From Exiguobacterium sp. s124 (GTDB taxonomy: Bacteria; Bacillota; Bacilli; Exiguobacteriales; Exiguobacteriaceae), in the NCBI RefSeq assembly GCF_018617485.1, contig NZ_JACSKH010000002.1, positions 124,001 through 188,000 on the forward strand: a stretch of DNA of 64,000 nt. Reading direction: 5' to 3'. The notes beneath the pieces are model-generated. The model saw only the letters and a list, made by a program, of their open reading frames with translations, was not told the DNA's origin and did no database searches. Shown here in pieces: positions 1-8,160 of this stretch (position 1 is its first letter; each line of letters starts with the position of its first letter). A program made the translations under genes and the position numbers.

Positions 1-2
1 AT

Positions 3-743
3 GACAACATCAAACGGCCGATTGGACTTTTGACATCGGGAATCGAACAGATGGAGTCAGGACGACTCCAAAAAATCGAAAATCCCTATTTAGACGAGTT
101 CGCCCAATTGATCGGTGGCTTCAACCAAATGGTTGAGACGGTGAACGCTCGAGAACAAGAGAATGCGCAACTGCTAGATAGCCTCTTCATTTTGTTTGCC
201 GCAACACTCGATGCACGTGACCCATATACAGCAGGTCATTCGGAACGTGTAGCGATGTACTCGGTGGAACTTGCCCGTGCCCTTGATTTGCCAAAAGAAC
301 AAATCGATTTACTCAATAAGTCAGCACTGCTTCATGACATCGGGAAAATCGGAATTCGCGACGATGTCCTGTTAAAAGAGGGGAAGTTGACAGACGAAGA
401 GTTTTCAAAGATTCAGGAACATCCGACAATCGGCATTCATATTTTGAGTCAAATCCATTTGCCGGCATCCCTTCAACCCATTTTAGCCGGAGTTCGATCC
501 CATCATGAACGAATCGATGGAAAGGGTTATCCGGATCGCCTAAGTGAAGTCGATATTCCTCTATTCGGGAGAATCATGGCCATTGCCGATGCTTATGATG
601 CCATGACATCAGACCGACCTTATCGATCGGGAATGCCGGTTGAGAAGGCACTCTCTATTTTAGAGAGCGGTCGTGGGACACAATGGGACGCCGAATTCGT
701 AGACGTCTTTGTACGACTTCGGCGACAAGCCATCTCCGCATGA
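3..743 (+). CDS. HD-GYP domain protein with HAMP-like linker, 5' end cut by the window
   Basis: The reading frame is already open at the first bases, so the true start lies upstream and a sensor or membrane part is probably missing. The visible N-terminal part (RPIGLLTSGIEQMESG... then a charged helix) looks like a HAMP linker. It is followed by an HD-GYP domain with HSERV, the metal pair HDIGK and the signature HHERIDGKGYPD. HD-GYP domains of this type hydrolyse cyclic di-GMP, and the metal ligands appear intact. Which signal it senses cannot be told from this fragment. The gene ends in a hairpin shared with the convergent azlD. Confidence 0.85.
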   Translation, partial: DNIKRPIGLLTSGIEQMESGRLQKIENPYLDEFAQLIGGFNQMVETVNAREQENAQLLDSLFILFAATLDARDPYTAGHSERVAMYSVELARALDLPKEQIDLLNKSALLHDIGKIGIRDDVLLKEGKLTDEEFSKIQEHPTIGIHILSQIHLPASLQPILAGVRSHHERIDGKGYPDRLSEVDIPLFGRIMAIADAYDAMTSDRPYRSGMPVEKALSILESGRGTQWDAEFVDVFVRLRRQAISA

Positions 744-776
744 AAAAGGAGCCGCACCTCGTGTGCGACTCCTTTT
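744..776. terminator. Bidirectional terminator between HD-GYP gene and azlD
   Basis: AAAAGGAG pairs with CTCCTTTT around an inner GCAC/GTGC stem. The outer arms give T-runs on both strands, and the hairpin reaches the azlD stop codon. Confidence 0.8.
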
Positions 777-1077
777 ACAATAAGGTTTGGAAGGCGTAAA
801 CACCGAACACGGCTCCTATGACGACAACGACGAGATTAACGCGAAGTAGCGCGAGCGTCGTAGCAACCACCCCTCCGAATAAGGCGGACGTCGTCGTCGT
901 TGTGGAGGATAAGACCCCCGGAAAGATCAAACTGGCCAATACCGCATAAGGGATGAAAGAGAGAAATCGTTTCATATATGCCGGTAACGCCAAGTCCTTT
1001 AACCACAGTAGCGGAATGACGCGAGGGAGGTACGTGACAAGAGCCAACCCTAGGACGAGCAGAAACAAAGATATCAT
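775..1077 (-). CDS. azlD: AzlD family branched-chain amino acid transport subunit
   Basis: A 100-residue protein with about three hydrophobic segments, the usual size for AzlD. AzlC and AzlD together export branched-chain amino acids or analogues (known for azlBCD of Bacillus subtilis). Its ATG overlaps the azlC stop in an ATGA, so the two subunits are translationally coupled in the usual order. No regulator gene such as azlB or lrp lies next to it. Confidence 0.85.
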   Translation of the reverse strand: MISLFLLVLGLALVTYLPRVIPLLWLKDLALPAYMKRFLSFIPYAVLASLIFPGVLSSTTTTTSALFGGVVATTLALLRVNLVVVVIGAVFGVYAFQTLL

Positions 1078-1805
1078 GTTACCTGTTCCTCCTTAAATAC
1101 AAAAGCACCGATTCCGGCTGCAACAACGGTCGCGATGATGATTCGGATGCCGTCTGAGATTGGAAAGAACGGTGTGATGCCCCAATGAAGCATCGCTTGA
1201 ATCATGATGGCGAAACTTGCGACAAAAAAGACGGGACGAGTCGTCAATGAAGGGACGAGTAACCCGATAAACATCGCATATAGCGCAATGCCCATGCTCG
1301 CCTGTAACGTGCCGGGAAGACCGAAGGCTAGGAAGACGCCAATCCATGTACCGATATTCCAAGCGAGAAAGGCAATTGTATTTAACCCGAGGACGAACAG
1401 ACCAGAACGTGCCTCTTTTCTGGTGGACGCAATGCTGAACGTTTCATCCGTCACCCCGAAGGCGATGGTTGCTAATAGTTTTCGAGACGTCGTTTCGATT
1501 CGTTGTGACAACGAGGCGGACATTAAAAAGTGTCGCGAGTTTAGAATGAACGTGGTCAGAATGATTTCCCAATACATCGAACCGGTCATCAGCAATTGCA
1601 CGGTAATGAACTGACTCGCTCCCGCAAAGATGAAAAACGACATAGATAACGTGATGGCGTTTGGAAGATCAAACGATTTTGCTAAAAGCCCAAAGGCGAT
1701 GGCGATCGGGATGTATCCAATTGCAACGGGAATACCTGCCCGAAGGCCGGCACGAAATGTCGATTGTTGTGAAGATGGGGATGTGGATTGAATCGAAGTC
1801 GCCAT
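1074..1805 (-). CDS. azlC: AzlC family branched-chain amino acid permease
   Basis: A 243-residue membrane protein with the AzlC pattern: RAGLRAGIPVAIGYIPIAIA near residues 17-36, then FAGASQF and the ILNSRHFLMSAS motif around residues 87-98. The ATG at 1805 follows a strong GGAGGG at 5-6 nt spacing. It is the large subunit of the AzlCD exporter and forms a two-gene operon with azlD. The substrate is assigned by family only. Confidence 0.88.
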   Translation of the reverse strand: MATSIQSTSPSSQQSTFRAGLRAGIPVAIGYIPIAIAFGLLAKSFDLPNAITLSMSFFIFAGASQFITVQLLMTGSMYWEIILTTFILNSRHFLMSASLSQRIETTSRKLLATIAFGVTDETFSIASTRKEARSGLFVLGLNTIAFLAWNIGTWIGVFLAFGLPGTLQASMGIALYAMFIGLLVPSLTTRPVFFVASFAIMIQAMLHWGITPFFPISDGIRIIIATVVAAGIGAFVFKEEQVT

Positions 1806-1867
1806 GACAGCCCTCCTTAAGAATCAAGATGATTTCTATGTCATTCGGGATGAATGAACGGTTTCCT

Positions 1868-1892
1868 GCTCAAACGATGAAAAAGAGGGTAT
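1868..1892 (+). promoter_or_regulatory. Weak sigma-B-like promoter candidate before the HEPN-CBS gene
   Basis: GGGTAT at 1887-1892 matches the sigma-B -10 box. GCTCAA lies 13 nt upstream and matches GTTTAA at only four of six positions. The spacing is right but the -35 is poor, so this is a weak candidate. Confidence 0.3.
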
Positions 1893-1919
1893 ACATGTAT
1901 CGTTAAGGAGGGTGGTCAC

Positions 1920-2621
1920 ATGAGTCGTGCTGAAGAATTTTTGGCCTCTTATCATCGAATCGAGGACTACTTGAGTCGAGAGATGGGAGATGGACAACAT
2001 TTCAGCTTTAGCAACATGGTGAATCGGTTAGCGAAACAAAACCCGATCATCGACCGTTATAAAGAAGATTTACATCAAATGAGTCAACTGCGAAATGCCA
2101 TCGTCCATGAGCGACGAGAACCTGATTTTATTATCGCGGAACCACACGAATCGCTCGTTGAATTGATTTTAGAGGTGGAACGGGAGCTACTTCATCCCCG
2201 TCTCGTCATCCCATTGTTTGCGAAATCCGTGGTGACGTTTCAGTCAGAAGACTTTTTGACGGAGGTGCTACGCGAGATTCGCGATAAAAATTACTCGCAG
2301 TTTCCGGTATATCACGACAATGGCTCGTGGCGTGGTCTACTGACGAAAAAAGGAGTGACGAGTTGGCTGGCCGAGACAATCGACGGAACCAACTTATCAC
2401 TCAAAGGAGTCCGCGTGAAGCATGTGCTTCACCATGATCCACATATGCATCGTTATCGATTCATTCGAAAAGATGCTACGGTCATAGAGGCACAACATTG
2501 CTTCACACAAATGAAAGAGGGCGCACGATACGACGCCCTCCTGATTACGAATACCGGTAGCCCGGATGAAACGTTACTTGGAATCATTCGCCCTCAAGAT
2601 TTACTGAACGCGCTCCGTTGA
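1920..2621 (+). CDS. HEPN-like domain fused to a CBS domain pair
   Basis: A 233-residue soluble protein with an AAGGAGG ribosome site 8-9 nt before its ATG. Residues 1-93 are helical and end in RNAIVH (R58 to H63), an R-x4-H motif typical of HEPN domains, many of which are RNases. Residues about 96-155 (FPVYHDNGSWRGLLT) and 165-233 (DALLITNTG...LLGIIRPQDLL) form two CBS repeats, which usually bind adenine nucleotides. The arrangement suggests a nucleotide-gated HEPN module, but RNase activity is inferred only from the motif. Its 3' end overlaps the convergent monooxygenase gene by 21 nt. Confidence 0.7.
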   Translation: MSRAEEFLASYHRIEDYLSREMGDGQHFSFSNMVNRLAKQNPIIDRYKEDLHQMSQLRNAIVHERREPDFIIAEPHESLVELILEVERELLHPRLVIPLFAKSVVTFQSEDFLTEVLREIRDKNYSQFPVYHDNGSWRGLLTKKGVTSWLAETIDGTNLSLKGVRVKHVLHHDPHMHRYRFIRKDATVIEAQHCFTQMKEGARYDALLITNTGSPDETLLGIIRPQDLLNALR

Positions 2622-2939
2622 GGTGAGGTGTTCAATGGCAACCTCATATTGGGTGACGGTGTTGCCGAGGACGATTGGTTTCACTTCGGACGTCCCGTCA
2701 TCCCGTTTTTTATGGGCGTGTTTGTAGGCGTTGCTGTCACGCCAGTTCTCAAAGCTTTCCGCATCACGCCATGTTGTCATGATGACCACATGATCCATTG
2801 CCGCATCAGACGTATCTGTCAACACTTGCATACGGACAAAGCCATCCATCGCTTCGATTCCTTTTGTCGTTTCGAAGCGTGCTTTGACCGCATCGACCTT
2901 TCCTTTTTCAACATCTAGTTTGTTCATCACGATCCACAT
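2601..2939 (-). CDS. Antibiotic biosynthesis monooxygenase / heme-degrading monooxygenase-like protein
   Basis: A 112-residue protein starting MWIVMNKLDVEKG. This ATG has an AGGGGGAA ribosome site about 8 nt away; longer in-frame starts upstream lack one. The small ABM fold is recognisable from the HVVIMTTWRDAESFENWRDS motif, where IsdG/HmoA-type heme oxygenases carry the catalytic N/W and helix. HmoA/HmoB of Bacillus subtilis release iron from heme. The key Asn and His are not certain by eye, so heme degradation is a family-level guess. A TATAAT box precedes the gene on the minus strand. Confidence 0.7.
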   Translation of the reverse strand: MWIVMNKLDVEKGKVDAVKARFETTKGIEAMDGFVRMQVLTDTSDAAMDHVVIMTTWRDAESFENWRDSNAYKHAHKKRDDGTSEVKPIVLGNTVTQYEVAIEHLTSTERVQ

Positions 2940-3015
2940 CACGCATTTCCCCCTATACGAATAAGATGACTCCATTATAACGTGAACGGAGAAATGCCTG
3001 AAAAAGGATGCTCAC

Positions 3016-3855
3016 TCAACGTTTGATCCACCATTCTTCAAACGCCCAATTCTTTTGCTTCATCATCGTTGCTTCATTGACCCCGACATAACGCAAATGC
3101 CATGGTTCATAATTGTAGCCTGTGATCTTTTCTTTTCCTTTCGGATAACGGACGATGAAGCCGTAAAGATGTGCGTTTTGGATCATCCACTTTCCTTCAG
3201 GCGATTGGTCAAAGGATTCATATAACCCTAGTTTCATTCGTTGACTCGTCATATCTACGGCTAACCCGGTTTGATGCTCACTATGACCGGGACGGGCGAC
3301 ATATTTTGAAGCGTATGAAACTCCGCGTGTATTGACCCAGTAAGTGTATAGCGATTTTTGGGTCGAATAGGAGCGATACGCGCTGAGTGCGTACAACGTA
3401 TGACCTTGCTTCCGACCTGCGTAATACAATTTCGCCAATGCGTAAGCGGCTTCCGCTGTCATCAGTGTACGTTCACTTCCTTTTTGATAGACAGTTGGGA
3501 CGGTTAAGGTCACAAGTTGTGGGGAACGATAAGTGGACGGGAGTCCATACGTTTTATTGACAAGTCGTAACCGATCGGCCGTAGGCATTTTAGGGATACC
3601 GGCTTTCAAGTTAGCGGTCGGAGTGAAGTACTTTGCACTTCCGATATAAACGTTTGACCAACTCCGGTTATAGGTCGTGTAGCGGACCGGGACGTTCGTT
3701 CGTAGCGTCTTAAGAATTGGAGAAGATTGCATGGCACGACCGTACAAATACGTCGTTTTAATCGTATAACCTGGTTGTGGGGACGAGGATGCCGCTGTCA
3801 CCGGCGACATCTGAAACAAGAGCAGACAAATGATCAAGATACGCAGGGATTTCAT
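3016..3855 (-). CDS. VanY-type D-alanyl-D-alanine carboxypeptidase, secreted
   Basis: A 279-residue protein. The ATG at 3855 is preceded by GAGGAGG at 8 nt and starts a clean signal peptide (MKSLRILIICLLLFQ). Residues roughly 30-90 resemble a bacterial SH3-like wall-binding segment (YLYGRAMQSSPILKTL). The C-terminal half holds the VanY zinc motifs: SAYRSYSTQ, PGHSEHQTGLAVDM and EPWHLRYVG. It should trim the terminal D-Ala of peptidoglycan stem peptides outside the cell. A vancomycin-resistance role is unlikely because no vanHAX-type genes are present. Confidence 0.85.
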   Translation of the reverse strand: MKSLRILIICLLLFQMSPVTAASSSPQPGYTIKTTYLYGRAMQSSPILKTLRTNVPVRYTTYNRSWSNVYIGSAKYFTPTANLKAGIPKMPTADRLRLVNKTYGLPSTYRSPQLVTLTVPTVYQKGSERTLMTAEAAYALAKLYYAGRKQGHTLYALSAYRSYSTQKSLYTYWVNTRGVSYASKYVARPGHSEHQTGLAVDMTSQRMKLGLYESFDQSPEGKWMIQNAHLYGFIVRYPKGKEKITGYNYEPWHLRYVGVNEATMMKQKNWAFEEWWIKR

Positions 3856-4028
3856 GGCAAACGCCTCCTCTTGGGTTAGGTGATGTTCCTTTTCCCGTTT
3901 TCTTGATGGACTGAGCATCTTTTATCCATCCTTAGGTCGGATGAGGATACAGCTTGGGTCCGATGAAGCGAGACACTAAATCCGGTACAATAAACATAAC
4001 GAATGAGATCGTAGAAAGGAGTGAGCGA

Positions 4029-4247
4029 ATGGAAGTCTTATTTGGATTACCACTGTTGTTGCTCGTCCTGTTCTTTGCCTTTTTATACTTTAATATCAAA
4101 GGGCTATCGAATATGTGGAAGGACTACAATCGAACGAAATCGATGATTCCGCTTGGGTTCTTCATCGTCGGGATTGTTGGGATTTTTACAGGGGTATGGA
4201 CGTGGCTCGTCATTTTGATTTACTACGTCGTCCGACCGAAAGACTAA
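4029..4247 (+). CDS. Small two-helix membrane protein, unknown function
   Basis: A 72-residue protein. The ATG at 4029 follows AAAGGAG at 7-8 nt, which decides this start over an upstream in-frame codon. Two hydrophobic segments (about residues 4-22 and 43-67) flank a basic loop NMWKDYNRTKS. No family is recognised. It ends in its own terminator and is followed by another small membrane-protein gene. Confidence 0.6.
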   Translation: MEVLFGLPLLLLVLFFAFLYFNIKGLSNMWKDYNRTKSMIPLGFFIVGIVGIFTGVWTWLVILIYYVVRPKD

Positions 4248-4277
4248 ACACTGTATGCAGACGCATACGGTGTTTTT
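4246..4277 (+). terminator. Terminator after the 72-residue membrane protein
   Basis: AAACAC plus GTATGC pair with GCATAC plus GTGTTT, followed by a T-run. Confidence 0.75.
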
Positions 4278-4302
4278 GCTATACTAAGGACGAGGTGTTG
4301 AG

Positions 4303-4770
4303 ATGGAGAAGTTAATAAAAGCATGGTTTATCGTGACGTTGATCGCGTTTGGGATCTTCAAGCTTGGTGAAGTGATGACAACCCCTTATTCGGAAACGCC
4401 GAGTGAAGGGAATGTATACTGGATTGTGCTCTTAATCGGGTGGCCGTTTCTATTATTATTCATTTGGATTACGATCCGGATGACACGTCGGGTCACAGCA
4501 TCCGTGCGACCGATGGGGAGAATCGTATTAGGTTTGGGTAGTCTCATCATGGCCGGGATTGCTTGGGTGACCAATCAATCGCAAGCGACGTCTCTTCGGG
4601 AAGGAATTCGTTTATCTACGAACGAGTCTTTCGCAGAAGGATGGAACCAATTCACGAATATTATTTATATGAACCAACTGACTTTCTTTTTCCTAACAGT
4701 CGGTTGTATGGGGATTGGAGTTGTCCTTTCGTTTCTCCCGACTAAAAAACAGCGAGAAGAAGCCGTGTGA
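4303..4770 (+). CDS. Hypothetical membrane protein with about four helices
   Basis: A 155-residue protein with hydrophobic stretches near residues 8-22, 40-60, 75-92 and 123-145, a basic cytoplasmic loop RMTRRVTASVRP, and a charged tail. The ATG has a GAGGTGTT ribosome site. No family is recognised. Its last codons form one arm of the terminator shared with gldA. Confidence 0.55.
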   Translation: MEKLIKAWFIVTLIAFGIFKLGEVMTTPYSETPSEGNVYWIVLLIGWPFLLLFIWITIRMTRRVTASVRPMGRIVLGLGSLIMAGIAWVTNQSQATSLREGIRLSTNESFAEGWNQFTNIIYMNQLTFFFLTVGCMGIGVVLSFLPTKKQREEAV

Positions 4771-4788
4771 GCTTCTTCTCGCTGTTTT
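4746..4788. terminator. Long bidirectional terminator overlapping two gene ends
   Basis: An 18-bp perfect stem (4746-4763 with 4771-4788) carries AAAA on one arm and TTTT on the other. It lies in the last codons of the upstream membrane-protein gene and touches the gldA stop. Confidence 0.85.
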
Positions 4789-5903
4789 CATAAACGCTCT
4801 TGATAAAGACGGGCATATCGGTCGGCCGCGATGATCGCGTCTGCCACTTCTTCAGGCGAGACATCAAAACCGCTATGAATGGTTTCACCTTCTGCCGTGG
4901 CAGCTTTTCCGACTTTCAAGATATCTTCTCGGGATGCATCTTTCAATTTAATATCTTCGAGTGTGACCGGTAAATCGAGTGCCATATAAAAGGCAACGTA
5001 CTGCTCGAATTCTTCTTGAGGACGTCCTTCGAGTGCGAGTTGTACGAGTGTTCCGAATGCAACTTTTTCGCCGTGCGTCAAATGGTGGATGTCCCCCTCT
5101 AACGCGGTGAATCCATTGTGAATGGCGTGGGCAGCAGCCAAGCCACCACTTTCAAAGCCTAGACCGCTCAATAGGGTGTTGGCTTCAACGATGGCTTCGA
5201 GCGCAGGTGTGACGACTTTTGCTTTGACGGATTCATACGCCTGAATGCCGTACGTGAACAGCACCTCTTCACACCGTTCGGCAATCGCTTCCGCCGCAAG
5301 CGTCGGGACACCACCGGCCATCGTTTTCCCTCCAAATGAAAGAACGCTTCGCACTTCAACCCACGTCGCTAAAGCATCGGCAATTCCTGATGCAAGGAAG
5401 CGTGGCGGTGCCTGTGCAATCAACTCGGTGTCCACTAAAACGAGGTCTGGATTCTTTTTATAAAAACGATAGCTTTCGAAATTGCCTTCATCTGTATAAA
5501 TGACTGAAAGTGCGCTCGTCGGTGCGTCTGTCGAGGCAATCGTCGGTACGATGACGATGCGCGCATCCAATTCATCTGCGACCGCCTTTGCCGTATCGAG
5601 CGTCTTACCGCCACCGAGACCGATCACAAATGCTGTACCGCTCTCTTTGGCGTCTGTGGCGATTCGAGTAATCTCATGTTTCGATGCCTCTCCGACAAAA
5701 TCTGCTTTCGTCGACTCAAGATTGCTCGTCTCTAGCGACGTTGTCACACGCGAACCGATTAAATCCCACACGACGTCATCGGCGATGAGTAAAGCTTTTG
5801 AACCGAAGTGGGCGACGAATTCTCCGATACGATCAATCGTCTGTTTCCCTTGCACATACTTAGCCGGACTGATGAAAATACGTTCTGACATAGTGAAATT
5901 CAT
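4788..5903 (-). CDS. gldA: Glycerol dehydrogenase (NAD-dependent)
   Basis: A 371-residue iron/zinc-dependent alcohol dehydrogenase of the GldA type, oxidising glycerol to dihydroxyacetone. The NAD-binding motif [13 protein letters not shown] and the metal-site regions HAIHNG and [12 protein letters not shown] are visible, with [12 protein letters not shown] typical of GldA. Two ATGs compete: 5903 has its GGAAAGG almost touching, and 5891 (MSERIF) has it 12 nt away, so the start is uncertain by four residues. No dihydroxyacetone kinase is adjacent. A cre-like palindrome sits just upstream, suggesting CcpA repression. Confidence 0.9.
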   Translation of the reverse strand: MNFTMSERIFISPAKYVQGKQTIDRIGEFVAHFGSKALLIADDVVWDLIGSRVTTSLETSNLESTKADFVGEASKHEITRIATDAKESGTAFVIGLGGGKTLDTAKAVADELDARIVIVPTIASTDAPTSALSVIYTDEGNFESYRFYKKNPDLVLVDTELIAQAPPRFLASGIADALATWVEVRSVLSFGGKTMAGGVPTLAAEAIAERCEEVLFTYGIQAYESVKAKVVTPALEAIVEANTLLSGLGFESGGLAAAHAIHNGFTALEGDIHHLTHGEKVAFGTLVQLALEGRPQEEFEQYVAFYMALDLPVTLEDIKLKDASREDILKVGKAATAEGETIHSGFDVSPEEVADAIIAADRYARLYQERL

Positions 5904-5921
5904 CCTTTCCTATTGGGTTTG

Positions 5922-5937
5922 TTGTAAGTGCTTACAA
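5922..5937. promoter_or_regulatory. cre-like palindrome upstream of gldA
   Basis: TTGTAAG-TG-CTTACAA has perfect 7-bp arms. The inner TGTAAGTGCTTACA differs from the CcpA consensus TGNAANCGNWWNCA at one position. It lies 19-34 nt upstream of the first gldA start codon, a placement suited to repression. Confidence 0.6.
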
Positions 5938-5977
5938 CGCCATCATACTACAGTTTGTGAAGGAATGTCCGTGAAGA

Positions 5978-6070
5978 TTACATGAAGATCTTCAACTGAC
6001 CGAGCACAAGCAACAAGATGATGATGGCAACAACAGCGAGAAACCCCCAGTCATTCATTCGTTTCGTCAT
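5978..6070 (-). CDS. 30-residue single-helix membrane peptide
   Basis: The ORF begins MTKRMNDWGF, continues with about 16 hydrophobic residues (LAVVAIIILLLVLG) and ends QLKIFM. An AGGGGAT ribosome site lies about 7 nt before the ATG. The basic N-terminus and single transmembrane helix resemble the tiny membrane peptides common in Bacillales. It stands alone between gldA and the DJ-1/PfpI gene. The function is unknown. Confidence 0.55.
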   Translation of the reverse strand: MTKRMNDWGFLAVVAIIILLLVLGQLKIFM

Positions 6071-6200
6071 ACGAGATATCCCCTTCATTGTTCAGAGTGA
6101 CGATTCATCCTCAGTATAGAAGGATATACAAAAGAGGTAGGCTGAATAAATCACCAGGTCAAAAAAAGAAACACCTCATGATGTCGAGACAGTTCATCAG

Positions 6201-6225
6201 GTTTAACGGATGATGAATCGGGAAC
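6201..6225 (+). promoter_or_regulatory. Sigma-B-like promoter of the DJ-1/PfpI gene
   Basis: GTTTAA (6201-6206), 13 nt, GGGAAC (6220-6225). The -35 is a perfect match to the Bacillus sigma-B consensus and the -10 is close. The same two hexamers and spacing recur at 61522-61546 before another stress gene. Confidence 0.6.
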
Positions 6226-6264
6226 AATAGTGTCGTATGTTGATTATTGAAGGAGGAATTGAGT

Positions 6265-6924
6265 ATGTCGAAACATGTACTGATTGTCACAACGTCAGCG
6301 AATGAATTATCAAATGGCCATGCAACTGGACTTTGGCTTGAAGAGTTTGCCGTTCCTTACTTGTTGTTTGAAAAAGAAGGGTACAAAGTGACGGTCGCAA
6401 GTATCGAAGGTGGAGACGTGCCAATCGATGCGAATAGTTTAGAGGATGGCTTGTCGGAAGATATTTTAAATACACGCGAGTTGCTCAAAGACACAGCGCG
6501 TCTCAATCAAGTCGCAGACGAGTCATACGACGCAATCTACTTGCCTGGTGGTCACGGGACAGTCGTCGATTTCCCAGAAAATGAAACGCTACAGCGCGTG
6601 ATTCGCAACGTATACGAAAGTGGAAACATTGTTGGAGCGGTTTGCCATGGACCGATTGGATTGGTCAATGTGAAGCTTAGTAACAATGAACCACTCGTCA
6701 AAGATAAACAGGTGACAGGATTCACCGACGCAGAAGAAAAAGAAATGCAACTTGATTCAGCTGTACCGTTCTTATTGGAGACGGGACTTCGCAATCAAGG
6801 CGGACAGTTCAAAGGAGCCGACAACTGGGCGGTGAATGTGGCAGTGGACGATCGACTCGTCACAGGTCAAAACCCTCAGTCTTCTGAAGCGGTCGGGAAA
6901 GAACTCGTCAAATTGCTCGGATAA
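6265..6924 (+). CDS. Type 1 glutamine amidotransferase-like DJ-1/PfpI protein (Hsp31-like)
   Basis: A 219-residue protein starting at the ATG after AAGGAGGAA. The nucleophile elbow GAVCHGPIGL (Cys near residue 128) and the preceding YLPGGHGTVVDFP are the hallmarks of the DJ-1/PfpI family. The long N-terminal insertion and the ending NPQSSEAV match the Hsp31/YDR533C-like subgroup, linked to glyoxalase, deglycase or chaperone activity. The sigma-B-like promoter fits a general stress role. It is monocistronic with a terminator of its own. Confidence 0.85.
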   Translation: MSKHVLIVTTSANELSNGHATGLWLEEFAVPYLLFEKEGYKVTVASIEGGDVPIDANSLEDGLSEDILNTRELLKDTARLNQVADESYDAIYLPGGHGTVVDFPENETLQRVIRNVYESGNIVGAVCHGPIGLVNVKLSNNEPLVKDKQVTGFTDAEEKEMQLDSAVPFLLETGLRNQGGQFKGADNWAVNVAVDDRLVTGQNPQSSEAVGKELVKLLG

Positions 6925-6932
6925 ACATGATG

Positions 6933-6966
6933 AAGCAACTTCGATCATTCGAAGTTGCTTTTTATT
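6933..6966 (+). terminator. Terminator after the DJ-1/PfpI gene
   Basis: A perfect 12-bp stem (6933-6944 with 6949-6960), loop TCAT, followed by TTTATTTTT. Confidence 0.9.
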
Positions 6967-7034
6967 TTTGGACATATGTCCTATTCAAACTGTCATTCTT
7001 TTTGTACAGTCAGACAAAGAGAGAGGGGAATGAC

Positions 7035-7460
7035 ATGGGAGTTATATTTGCCATACTATCTGGCACGTTTATCGCGTTACAAGGAATTTTTAATGCCAAA
7101 CTAGGAGATGCAGTAGGGGCATGGATGTCTGTCACAATCGTCCATTTCGTCGGACTTCTGTTAGCGCTCGTCATTTACTTTTTCAAACGAGATGCTGACA
7201 TGACGGCCTTCAAACGTGTCCCTTGGTATTATAGTTTAGGTGGACTGTTTGGTGTATTCGTCGTGTTCGGTGAACTGACAGCGATTCAACAACTTGGTGT
7301 GACGTGGGCAATCTGTGTCCTGCTTGTGGCACAATTGGTAGGAGCCTTTATCATCGATTTGAACGGCTGGTTTGGTGTCAAACGGAAGCCGATGAATACG
7401 GGACAGGTCATGGGACTCGTCTTGATGGTCGTCGGTATCGGAATTTATACATTCGCGTAA
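7035..7460 (+). CDS. DMT-type transporter, DUF606 family (first of two)
   Basis: A 141-residue protein with about five hydrophobic helices. The start ATG follows GAGAGGGGAATGAC. Features shared with the second copy at 8161 include QGIFNAKLG near the N-terminus (QAAVNAKM there), GGLFGV, the central helix ending in VAQL and DLNGWFG. DUF606 proteins are half-sized drug/metabolite transporters that often occur in pairs and may assemble as dimers. Only 14 nt separate it from the regulator gene. The substrate is unknown. Confidence 0.8.
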   Translation: MGVIFAILSGTFIALQGIFNAKLGDAVGAWMSVTIVHFVGLLLALVIYFFKRDADMTAFKRVPWYYSLGGLFGVFVVFGELTAIQQLGVTWAICVLLVAQLVGAFIIDLNGWFGVKRKPMNTGQVMGLVLMVVGIGIYTFA

Positions 7461-7474
7461 GGAGTTCAATTCCA

Positions 7475-8149
7475 ATGATGAATATTATGGATGCACTGAC
7501 ACGTTTGCAGTGGGATCATCTTTTTTCTAACGAAACGCTCGAAGCTTCTTCTTTAGTCACTTATGAATCCGGGACAATGCTTTGTTCGAACAATCAACAT
7601 ATTGAATGCTTGTTTGTCGTTCTCGAAGGACGTGTCAAAATTTATACGCTGAGTGAAGAAGGGAAGTTGCGCTTGCTTCGTTTAAAAGCTGCACCTACCC
7701 TGATTGGTGACATCGAATATGCGAGTGGTCGTAACGTGTTGCATACCGTCGAGGCGGTTGGCCCGGTAATATGTTTACGTATTCCGTTCGAGGTACTTCG
7801 TCGTCATAATCGTACGGTCGAATTTACGGAACATCTATTGCGCGGGGTGTCCGAAAAGCTGTTCATCGAGGCGAACGCCTCATCCAATCATCTCATGTCG
7901 ACACTTGAAGAACGGTTGGCTGGTTATTTGATCTCGCTTAGCGAGTCGGGTAATGAGCTGTTTCAAGCTGAGATGAGTCAACTGAAGCGTAAAGAAGTCG
8001 CCGAATGGCTTGGGACGAGTTATCGTCATTTGAATCGAACGTTGCAGGCGTTCGTCGATGAAGGATTGGTCACACGAACGAGAAAAGAAGTTGTCATTTT
8101 AAATAGTGAACGATTGAAGGAACGTGCGAATGGCATGTTTTATGAGTGA
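7475..8149 (+). CDS. Crp/Fnr family regulator, YeiL-like
   Basis: A 224-residue protein: a cyclic-nucleotide-binding-type beta barrel at about residues 25-120 (LFVVLEGRVKIYTLSEEGK, LIGDIEYASG), a dimer helix, then a Crp helix-turn-helix at about 165-200 (LKRKEVAEWLGTSYRHLNR). It resembles the YeiL subgroup, whose ligand is poorly known. The N-terminal cysteine cluster of classical Fnr is not apparent, although three cysteines lie within the barrel. Its position between two DUF606 transporter genes in one transcription unit suggests it controls them. The ATG at 7475 is chosen for GGAG 10 nt away; ATGs at 7478 and 7487 are possible. Confidence 0.8.
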   Translation: MMNIMDALTRLQWDHLFSNETLEASSLVTYESGTMLCSNNQHIECLFVVLEGRVKIYTLSEEGKLRLLRLKAAPTLIGDIEYASGRNVLHTVEAVGPVICLRIPFEVLRRHNRTVEFTEHLLRGVSEKLFIEANASSNHLMSTLEERLAGYLISLSESGNELFQAEMSQLKRKEVAEWLGTSYRHLNRTLQAFVDEGLVTRTRKEVVILNSERLKERANGMFYE

Positions 8150-8160
8150 GGAGCGATTAC

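Noticed and set aside
3016-3855. Vancomycin resistance locus
   Set aside because: Only a VanY-type carboxypeptidase is present; no vanH, vanA or vanX-like genes or VanRS pair adjoin it.
5500-5985. 161-codon plus-strand ORF across gldA
   Set aside because: Antisense to the conserved glycerol dehydrogenase, with no ribosome site.
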